Shown here: piece after piece, positions 57,913-64,000 of the stretch | Numbering within the stretch: position 1 is the first letter of the stretch | Layout of the letters: every line of letters starts with the position of its first letter | NCBI RefSeq assembly: GCF_021391495.1 | Contig: NZ_CP090063.1 | Location: 248,001-312,000, forward strand | Reading direction: 5' to 3' | DNA length: 64,000 nt | Source: Amycolatopsis acidiphila | Lineage (GTDB): Bacteria; Actinomycetota; Actinomycetes; Mycobacteriales; Pseudonocardiaceae | Notes under the pieces: model-generated | The model's input: the letters and a program-made list of their open reading frames with translations, nothing else | Database searches by the model: none | What the model was told of the DNA's origin: nothing | Program-made: the position numbers and the translations under genes

Positions 57913-59295
57913 TCAGCTGAACAGTCCGAGCTTGGGCATGACCTCCGTGGCCGCGGCCAGCAGCGACCGCACGGTGCCGAGGTAGGTCTTCGCCTCCGCG
58001 GGGATGACGTGGCTGTCGCGGCTGGTCGGCGCCTGGAGCTCCCGTGCGCGCTGGCGGAGCGCCTCGACCTGCGAGAACTGGTGGCCGAACTGCGCGGTCA
58101 CCGCGGTGCCGAGGACGTGGTCGGGCGCCGACGCCGACGTGCGCAGTCCCTGGTGGGCCAGCATCGCCGAGCCGATGAGCTGCGCCGCCTGGGAGAGCAG
58201 GACGAACGCCGAGTCCGGCGAGGTGTCGGTGAGATGCTCGGCGGAGGCGATGTGCTTGCTCGCGAGCTGCAGGAACGGCTGGCTGTTGGCGGCCGGGCCG
58301 CCGGTCATCTCGAGCTGGCCCGTGCGCAGCAGCTGGGTGACGACCTCGTTGCCGTCCAGCGCGACGCCGGCGATCTGCGGCACGACGCGCGGGCGGATCG
58401 GCGCGATCTCGACGACGGGGTGGCCGGGGCGCTGCCGGGGAATCTGCAGCGTGTCGAGGTCGGGTACCACGGGGGCGACCGCGAAGTGCACGGGCCGCTT
58501 GAGCCGTTCCTCGGTGCGCTTGGCCGCGGTGGCGAGCGCGCGGGCGTCCAGCGTGCGGCCGGCCGGCGCCGCGACCAGCAGCTCGATGCTCTCCGGCGCC
58601 GGTCCGGCGATGCCCGCGAACCGGTCGGCCCACACTCCGCCGAGCACGATCCGCACGACGCCGGGCACGCAGCCGAACTCCTCGCCGACGACCTGCGGGA
58701 CGCCGTAGGTCATGCGCATCAGCTCGGTCAGCGGGCCGACCAGCGGGCCGCCGTCGGCGTTCGCGCGCATCAGCCGGATGGTCCCCTCGCGGCGGCTGGT
58801 GAGGATGCCGGCCTTCTCGAGGAGCTTGTTCTCCTTGTCGACGCTCGCCAGCGAGCTGCCCGCGTGCTCGGCGAGCTCGGTGAGGCTGAAGGAGCGGTCG
58901 GGGTTCATCAGCGTGGCGGCGAGGATGCCGGCCTGGACGCGCGAGCGGAAGACCGGAAGCAGCGCGGGCGTGCCCTGAGCCCGACGGGCCGGTCCCGGTC
59001 CGGCGGGCGCGTTCTCGGTCACGACGGCGTGGCCCAGCCGGCTACGCCGGCGCGCCGCGGCCGCGGCGATGTCCAGCCGCTCCTGCGGCACCTGCAGCAC
59101 GACGGAGAGCCACTGGCGGGTGCCCAGCCGGGGAATCTGGTGCCCGCGCTCCCAGCGTGCGACGAGGTCGCGGGTGATCGTCGGCCGGCCGGAGATGGTG
59201 GCGAGCTCCCTGGCCAGCGAGTACTGGCTGAGCTGGCGCTGACGCCGGGCAGCACGGATGACGTGCGAAATCGGCTGGTTGAAGTCAACTTCCAT
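57913..59295 (-). CDS. Multidomain regulator: XRE HTH, winged helix, pseudo-nucleotidyltransferase, HEPN-like
   Basis: A 460-residue protein. Residues 8-70 form a Cro/C1 helix-turn-helix (ISHVIRAARRQRQLSQYSLA, ITRDLVARWERGHQIP). Residues about 100-175 form an ArsR/MarR-like winged helix (FSLTELAEHAGSSLASVDKE, NKLLEKAGILTSRREG). Residues about 200-290 resemble a minimal nucleotidyltransferase (GGVWADRFAGIAGPAPESIE, LLVAAP). Its catalytic GS and D-x-D are replaced, so it should be inactive. The last 130 residues are helical and HEPN-like (FLQLASKHIASAEHLTDTSP, HQFSQVEALRQRA). Start ATG 59295 is used. It is probably a sensor-regulator built from toxin-antitoxin parts and is cotranscribed with the lipase gene. 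Confidence 0.65.
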   Translation of the reverse strand: MEVDFNQPISHVIRAARRQRQLSQYSLARELATISGRPTITRDLVARWERGHQIPRLGTRQWLSVVLQVPQERLDIAAAAARRRSRLGHAVVTENAPAGPGPARRAQGTPALLPVFRSRVQAGILAATLMNPDRSFSLTELAEHAGSSLASVDKENKLLEKAGILTSRREGTIRLMRANADGGPLVGPLTELMRMTYGVPQVVGEEFGCVPGVVRIVLGGVWADRFAGIAGPAPESIELLVAAPAGRTLDARALATAAKRTEERLKRPVHFAVAPVVPDLDTLQIPRQRPGHPVVEIAPIRPRVVPQIAGVALDGNEVVTQLLRTGQLEMTGGPAANSQPFLQLASKHIASAEHLTDTSPDSAFVLLSQAAQLIGSAMLAHQGLRTSASAPDHVLGTAVTAQFGHQFSQVEALRQRARELQAPTSRDSHVIPAEAKTYLGTVRSLLAAATEVMPKLGLFS

Positions 59296-59529
59296 GATCG
59301 CTCGTAGCTCCTCTGGTCGCCTGAAGGTCAATCTGTTCGCCCTGGAAGGTCATCGACGCTAACCCCGGCCGGGGGTGCTCGGCTGTACGGTTTGCGCACA
59401 CCTTTGGCGCATTCGCGCACGCCTCCCGCCCCAGGCTGGACGGTCGCCGGGCCGGATGAAACTCGTCCCCTGGAGGCACCGGTCGCCCCCGGCGAGTCTG
59501 GATCGCAGGCTCAGGACTGTTGGGAGCGA
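59296..59529. other. Divergent intergenic region before the nonulosonate cluster
   Basis: A 234-bp region between the XRE-type regulator (start 59295) and the CBS-nucleotidyltransferase gene (start 59530). It must hold both promoters. A GCGCACACCTTTGGCGCATT segment at about 59394-59414 has GCGCA/TGCGC-like symmetry, but nothing strong. Base composition changes here: sequence right of it is visibly AT-richer. Confidence 0.4.
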
Positions 59530-60594
59530 ATGGTGGAAAACCAGGACCGTGACCTCACCGTATGTTTGCTTACCCGGAAGAATCCTATCCGAACGGCGTT
59601 GTCGATAATCGACGAGCGGCGCACCGGAAGTGTTTTGGTAATTGACGAGGACGGGCGGCTCGAAGGTTGTGTGACCGAGCAGGAGATACGAAGGTCATTG
59701 CTAGCCGGCGCTACTCTGGATATCCCGGTTGAACAGTTGATGACAAAGCCGATGGCCACTGTGGCTCCTTCTGTCGGGCGCCCCGAGGTCCTCGATCTCA
59801 TGCAAGCTCTTCATCTGCGGGAAGTGCCGATCGTCGATTCCTCCGGGCGAGTGTGCGGGATCCACTTTGAGGACGAGATCATCGGTACGCCACAGCTCGA
59901 AAGCTGGGCAGTGATCATGGCTGGTGGTCGGGGAACTCGCTTGGCTCCCCTTACCGACAACATTCCAAAGCCAATGCTGCCGATTGCCGGGCGTCCAATT
60001 CTCGAACGCTTGGTCCTGCATCTGGTCGGAAGTGGCGTAAGAAAGATATTCCTATCTGTGAACTACCTGGCGGAAGTAATCGAAAAACACTTCGGGGATG
60101 GAAGCAAGTTTGGGTGCGATATCGAATATCTCCGGGAAGAAATTGACCGGCCGTTGGGCACAGGGGGGCCACTTCGACTGCTTGAGGACCTCGGGTACGA
60201 AGCCACGGCTCCTCTGATCGTTCTGAACGGCGATCTGGTCACGGCGTTCTCCGTTCAGGACCTGTTGGACGCTCACCGCGCGCGAGGCGCGGTGGCGACG
60301 ATCTCCGTGAGCGAGTACCAGCATCACGTTCCGTTTGGCGTACTAGAGCCGCGCGATGGGTATCTTCAGCGAATCGTCGAGAAACCCACGCACTCGTGGT
60401 TCGTGAACGGGGGGATCTATGTGGTGGAGCCTCAGCTCATCGAGCGGGTCCCTCCTGGCCGCATGTTCCCGATAACAGCCCTATTCGATGATTGCCTGAA
60501 ACGAGGCGAACTCGTCGGATTGTGGGACATCCGCGACGACTGGCAGGACATCGGACGGCCCGCGGAACTGGCACGGGCCCAGGGACATACGTAA
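59530..60594 (+). CDS. CBS-domain sugar-phosphate nucleotidyltransferase (PtmE-like)
   Basis: A 354-residue fusion. Two CBS motifs occupy residues about 8-120 (CLLTRKNPIRTALSIIDERR, VLVIDEDGRLEGCVTEQEIR, VEQLMTKPMATVAPS). A nucleotidyltransferase follows with the signature MAGGRGTRLAPLTDNIPKPM near residue 127. Product motifs are PLIVLNGDLV, FVNGGIYVVEPQL and DDWQDIGRP. CBS-plus-transferase proteins of this kind make GDP-glucosamine-type precursors in the legionaminic acid route (PtmE in Campylobacter). The three next genes fit that route. ATG 59530 follows TGGGAGCGA. The nucleotide (GDP or other) is inferred. Confidence 0.82.
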   Translation: MVENQDRDLTVCLLTRKNPIRTALSIIDERRTGSVLVIDEDGRLEGCVTEQEIRRSLLAGATLDIPVEQLMTKPMATVAPSVGRPEVLDLMQALHLREVPIVDSSGRVCGIHFEDEIIGTPQLESWAVIMAGGRGTRLAPLTDNIPKPMLPIAGRPILERLVLHLVGSGVRKIFLSVNYLAEVIEKHFGDGSKFGCDIEYLREEIDRPLGTGGPLRLLEDLGYEATAPLIVLNGDLVTAFSVQDLLDAHRARGAVATISVSEYQHHVPFGVLEPRDGYLQRIVEKPTHSWFVNGGIYVVEPQLIERVPPGRMFPITALFDDCLKRGELVGLWDIRDDWQDIGRPAELARAQGHT

Positions 60595-60765
60595 GCAAGC
60601 CGGACCACTGGCTTCCCTGGCATTGGCTGCGGTATCGCTTACGCGCTTAGCCGGCGTAGATCGGGCCCTCCCGCCCGGGTCAGGTATCTGTTTGAGTTGC
60701 CGTCACGACAAGCCGAGACAGCAAGGTTTCCATACCAGATTCGGATATTAGAAGCAGGTGTGAAT

Positions 60766-61758
60766 GTGGCCGGATTGGCCGGTATGCGCGCTTTGGTTAC
60801 CGGGGCGGACGGTTTCATCGGAAGCCACTTGGTCGAGCGACTAGTGGAGGAGGGGGTTCATGTAAAGGCACTGTGCCTGTACAACTCCAACGGTTCGTAC
60901 GGGTGGCTGAACGACTACACGCAAAACCACGAGAACAAGGTGGATTTCCATCTCGGTGACGTCCGGGACCCAGGTTACGTCCAAAACCTCGCCGACGGGG
61001 TCGACGCCATCTTCCATCTCGCGGCGCTGATCTCGATACCGTACAGCTACCAGGCGCCGGCATCGTTCGTGGCGACGAATGTGCAGGGTACTCTGAACGT
61101 TCTGGAAGCAGCACGCCAGGCGGGCGCCGTCAGGGTGATCAACACTTCGACCAGCGAGGTCTACGGCACGCCGGAGACGACGCCGATCCGTGAACAACAT
61201 CCGCTCCAAGCTCAGTCGCCATATGCTGCTACAAAGGTGGCCGCTGACCAACTTTGCTATTCGTATGCGTGTTCGTTTGGGGTCGACGTCGTCACTCTAC
61301 GTCCGTTCAACACTTTCGGGCCTCGCCAATCGACGCGCGCAGTGATACCTGCGATATTGACTCAACTGCTTGCGGGGCGCAACGAGGTTCACCTGGGCAG
61401 CCTGACGCCGCGCCGCGACTTCACTTATGTTTCAGACACAGTCGACGGTTTCGTGCGGATGGCCTCATCGCAGGTGCCGGCGGGGTCGGTTATCCAGTTA
61501 GGAACGGGGCAAGCCGTAACCATCCAAGAAATTTTCGATAAATGTTGCGAGGTGACTGGCGTTCATGCACGAGTGACCGTTGAGGAATCACGAATAAGGC
61601 CAGCCAAAGGTGAGGTGCAAGTGCTCGAGTCCGATCCTTCCCGCGCTTACCGGAACCTGCAGTGGAAACCGACCATGAGTTTGATCGACGGTCTCAAGAG
61701 AACTGCCGATTGGCTGGAGTCGAAACAACTACCGTACGTCGAAAGGTATCATCGATGA
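60766..61758 (+). CDS. legB: NAD-dependent 4,6-dehydratase, LegB-like
   Basis: A 330-residue extended SDR. The NAD loop is MRALVTGADGFIGSHLVERL. LYNSNGSYGWLNDY after it is the LegB-type fingerprint. Catalysis uses TSTSEVYGTPETTPI and the Y-x3-K in SPYAATKVAADQLC. RPFNTFGPRQSTRAVIPAIL, YVSDTVDGFV and the final LQWKPTMSLIDGL match NDP-GlcNAc 4,6-dehydratases. It makes the 4-keto-6-deoxy sugar in legionaminic acid synthesis. GTG 60766 is taken as start (GCAGG upstream); GTG 60760 or ATG 60784 are alternatives. One TTA codon (61498). The stop overlaps legC (ATGA). Confidence 0.85.
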   Translation: MAGLAGMRALVTGADGFIGSHLVERLVEEGVHVKALCLYNSNGSYGWLNDYTQNHENKVDFHLGDVRDPGYVQNLADGVDAIFHLAALISIPYSYQAPASFVATNVQGTLNVLEAARQAGAVRVINTSTSEVYGTPETTPIREQHPLQAQSPYAATKVAADQLCYSYACSFGVDVVTLRPFNTFGPRQSTRAVIPAILTQLLAGRNEVHLGSLTPRRDFTYVSDTVDGFVRMASSQVPAGSVIQLGTGQAVTIQEIFDKCCEVTGVHARVTVEESRIRPAKGEVQVLESDPSRAYRNLQWKPTMSLIDGLKRTADWLESKQLPYVERYHR

Positions 61759-62924
61759 CTTTGAGGCGGGAAATACCACTCGCCGAGCCATCGCTGGCAG
61801 GAAACGAGGAACGATATGTTCTCGAGTGCCTGTCAAGTGGGTACATTTCGTCAGCGGGCCCTCTGGTGCGGCGATTTGAGCAAGAGTTCGCCGAAGCAGT
61901 CGGCGCATCACATGCCGTCGCCTGCGTCAACGGAACCGCCGCACTGCACGTAGCTCTCCGGCTCGCCGGAGCCGGACCGGAACGAGTGGTCGCGGTCTCG
62001 ACCTTCAGCTTCATTGCCTCCGCGAACGCGGCTCACTATACCGGAGCCAACCTGTGGTTGATCGACAGCGAGACTACTACTTGGAACATGAACACCCAGA
62101 TGTTGCGGGACGAAGTAATACTCCGGGCGAAATTGGGCAAAAAAATTCCTGATGTGGTCGAAGTAGTGCACATCCTCGGCCATCCAGCGGAAATGGAACC
62201 GTTGCTGGAGCTCCGGGATAAATTTGGAATAGCCATCGTAGAAGATGCCGCGGAAGCGTTGGGTGCCTCATGGCGTACAGGGGCGCCGTCGGGACATCAG
62301 GTCGGAACCGTCGGCGACTTCGGATGCTTTTCCTTCAACGGGAACAAGATAATTACGTCAGGTGGTGGTGGCATGATCGTTACCAACGATCGTCAATCGG
62401 CTGACTCCGCCAAACATCTCACCACGCAGGCGAAACGCGCAACCGGCGAGTACATCCACGACGCAGTTGGATACAACTACAGACTAACCAACCTCGCGGC
62501 CGCGGTTGGCCTGGCGCAACTGGAACAACTCCCCCGCCATCTCCAGAGCAAGAGAACCCAGGCAGGTAGGTACAACGAGCTGTTGAAAGACATCGATCTG
62601 GAACGTCCACCCGCGGCGCGGTGGGCGAGACCGTCTTTCTGGCTCTATTCGGTACTGACCAGGAAGGTTAAGGATGTCTCTCGGTTGACACATTCGATGC
62701 GATTAGCGGGGGTTGAAGCGAGACGATTGTGGCCACCGATCCACACACAATTCCCGTACCGTTCATGCGAGAAACTGGGCGGCGAAGTGGCTGAACGAAT
62801 TTACCGGCGAGGACTGTCCTTGCCGAGCTCGGTGGGGCTTCATGTTGATGACCAGACGGCAGTCGCCGTCGCTCTTCGAACGGCGATTTCCGAACAGCGC
62901 GAGGCCTTGCCGACAAATGGCTGA
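61755..62924 (+). CDS. legC: PLP-dependent sugar aminotransferase, LegC-like
   Basis: A 389-residue DegT/DnrJ/EryC1-type aminotransferase. It opens IPLAEPSLAGNEERYVLECL and SSGYISSAGPLVRRFEQEFA. The cofactor sites are CVNGTAALHVALRLAGAG, VEDAAEALGASWRTG and the PLP lysine in CFSFNGNKIITSGGGGM. VVHILGHPAEMEPLLEL is typical of the LegC branch. It transfers an amino group to C4 of the keto sugar from LegB. It overlaps legB by 4 bp and legG by 8 bp, so these are one transcript. One TTA codon (62703) is present. Confidence 0.87.
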   Translation: MTLRREIPLAEPSLAGNEERYVLECLSSGYISSAGPLVRRFEQEFAEAVGASHAVACVNGTAALHVALRLAGAGPERVVAVSTFSFIASANAAHYTGANLWLIDSETTTWNMNTQMLRDEVILRAKLGKKIPDVVEVVHILGHPAEMEPLLELRDKFGIAIVEDAAEALGASWRTGAPSGHQVGTVGDFGCFSFNGNKIITSGGGGMIVTNDRQSADSAKHLTTQAKRATGEYIHDAVGYNYRLTNLAAAVGLAQLEQLPRHLQSKRTQAGRYNELLKDIDLERPPAARWARPSFWLYSVLTRKVKDVSRLTHSMRLAGVEARRLWPPIHTQFPYRSCEKLGGEVAERIYRRGLSLPSSVGLHVDDQTAVAVALRTAISEQREALPTNG

Positions 62925-64000
62925 CTTGGACAGATCCCAAAAGATTCGTGTATGTGTCTTCACCGGAACGCGAGCTGACTATGGACCGATGCTGCCGGTT
63001 ATTGAGAGGCTGCACAGCGATCCAGGCATCGATCTTAGTATCGTTGCTTCAGGTGGCCACCTCGTTCCTGACCAGGGCCTGACAGTGCGCTCGATCGAAG
63101 ACGACGGATTCACCGTGACGGACACCATTGATATGGTGCTCGCAAGCGACTCGCCAACTGGTGTTGCGAAATCACTTGGCCTTGCAGTTATCGGAATGGC
63201 GGAGTCGCTAAGACGAATCAAACCGGACATCCTGTTCGTGACCGGAGACAGATACGAGGCCCTGGCTGCCGCTGTCGCCGCGGTGACGGCGCCGATCACC
63301 ATAGCCCATTTCGGTGGCGGGCAGCTGACATACGGGTCGATGGACGAGCGCTGCCGACATGCCCTGACCAAGCTTTCACACCTACATTTCGTCTTCACGC
63401 CGGACGACAGGAGCCGCGTGCTGCGTATGGGAGAAAGCCCTGAGGACGTCCAGGTGGTAGGCGCCGTGGGAATCACCAGGGCCACAGTCGACAGGCTGTT
63501 GGACCGCCCGTCCTTGGAGTCCGCCCTCGGCATGCACCTGGCTCGGAACCTGTTCTTGATTACGTACCACGCGGCCACCGTCGACTCCGCCCAGTCCGTG
63601 GCGGTGCTGGGCGACCTGCTTGCGGCACTCGATAACTTTCCTGATGTGCAACTGGTCTTCACGGCGCCAAACGTCGACCACGGCAGCGGCGCGATATTGC
63701 ATTTGATTCGGGAATATACTGAGAAGAACGCGTGTCGCGCGACCTTGATTCCTTCCCTTGGCCAGCGTCGGTATCTCAGTATGTTGACGCACAGTCAGGT
63801 GGTCATCGGGAATTCGTCCAGTGGCATTGTGGAAGCGCCCGAACTCGGCACCCCAACGGTCAACATCGGCCCTCGGCAGGACGGGCGACCGCGTGGCCCG
63901 TCGATCATAGACTGCAGGGGCGGAGTCGTAGACATAACTGCCGCCATCGCGCGAGCGCAATCGATGGTGATAGACCGAGCGGCCAGTGATGAGGTGCTAG
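62917..64000 (+). CDS. legG: Sugar-nucleotide-hydrolysing 2-epimerase, LegG/NeuC-like, cut by window edge
   Basis: At least 361 residues; the frame is still open at the right edge. The N-terminus has IRVCVFTGTRADYGPMLPVI, the NeuC/LegG opening. ILFVTGDRYEALAAAVAAVT, the DERCRHALTKLSHLHFVF segment and NSSSGIVEAPELGTPTVNIG follow; these bind the UDP/GDP group. The enzyme removes the nucleotide and inverts C2 to give the free diamino-hexose. At the usual HGGE position it reads GGGQ, so the His and Glu expected for catalysis in NeuC are changed. The start overlaps legC by 8 bp. Nearly complete; probably a few tens of residues are missing. Confidence 0.85.
   Translation, partial: MADLDRSQKIRVCVFTGTRADYGPMLPVIERLHSDPGIDLSIVASGGHLVPDQGLTVRSIEDDGFTVTDTIDMVLASDSPTGVAKSLGLAVIGMAESLRRIKPDILFVTGDRYEALAAAVAAVTAPITIAHFGGGQLTYGSMDERCRHALTKLSHLHFVFTPDDRSRVLRMGESPEDVQVVGAVGITRATVDRLLDRPSLESALGMHLARNLFLITYHAATVDSAQSVAVLGDLLAALDNFPDVQLVFTAPNVDHGSGAILHLIREYTEKNACRATLIPSLGQRRYLSMLTHSQVVIGNSSSGIVEAPELGTPTVNIGPRQDGRPRGPSIIDCRGGVVDITAAIARAQSMVIDRAASDEVL

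Overview
The window is about 64 kb of high-GC actinobacterial chromosome. Several things point to a Pseudonocardiaceae-type organism such as Amycolatopsis: strong GC bias at third codon positions, GTG and TTG starts, leaderless-looking promoters, type VII (ESX)-style small secreted proteins, an EbfC-like protein with a proline-rich tail, and rare TTA codons. The genus is an inference; I ran no database search.

Layout. (1) 1-6.3 kb: a truncated XRE regulator with an operator cluster, a DUF2188 protein, a phosphoheptose-isomerase-like SIS protein, and a copper/metal block (csoR, NiCoT transporter, copZ, copA, UPF0718-type permease). Three matching 17-bp operators tie this block together. (2) 6.3-11.9 kb: a CoA-transferase, then a D-glucarate catabolic operon read on the minus strand (kdgD, gudD, MFS transporter, IclR regulator). 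(3) 12-18.5 kb: a pyruvate-oxidase-like ThDP enzyme, Ppx/GppA phosphatase, CutA, an MBL hydrolase, a PPOX/F420 protein, a YdjM-like membrane protein and a TetR regulator. (4) 18.5-21.6 kb: a tightly overlapped four-gene type VII secretion-associated operon. (5) 21.7-28 kb: an aldehyde dehydrogenase, an ABC-2 exporter with a divergent GbsR/MarR-type regulator, and a TetR regulator facing an NAD(P)-binding oxidoreductase across two perfect operators. (6) 28.2-34.1 kb: the most intriguing locus. It has a cytoplasmic papain-like protease, a protein with eight 11-residue repeats, a sigma factor, a small beta-sandwich protein and a TPR-CHAT protease. (7) 34.1-43 kb: a deacetylase lipoprotein, SRPBCC protein, MT0933-type small protein, a strange ~800-bp C-rich low-complexity tract, tyrA, an M20 amidohydrolase, tadA with its partner, tRNA-Ser(CGA) and a large secreted nuclease. 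(8) 43.7-49.3 kb: metK, adenosine kinase and metH, the last with an apparent frameshift. (9) 49.4-53.3 kb: a four-gene FtsK/SpoIIIE-like ATPase operon and tRNA-Ser(GGA). (10) 53.3-59.3 kb: an AI-2E-family permease, a HAD-MBL fusion, an EEP hydrolase, a lipase and an XRE/winged-helix/pseudo-nucleotidyltransferase/HEPN-like regulator. (11) 59.5-64 kb: the start of a legionaminic-acid-type nonulosonate cluster, visibly more AT-rich than the rest and cut by the window edge.

How it works together. The copper block senses Cu(I) through CsoR and exports it with CopZ/CopA; the NiCoT and permease genes appear to share the control. The glucarate operon would convert glucarate to 2-oxoglutarate semialdehyde, and an aldehyde dehydrogenase some 10 kb away could finish the route. 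metK-adoK-metH form a SAM/methyl cycle. The sigma/CHAT locus has the parts of a proteolytic signalling switch that ends in transcription. No CRISPR array, insertion sequence, rRNA or recognisable riboswitch was seen.
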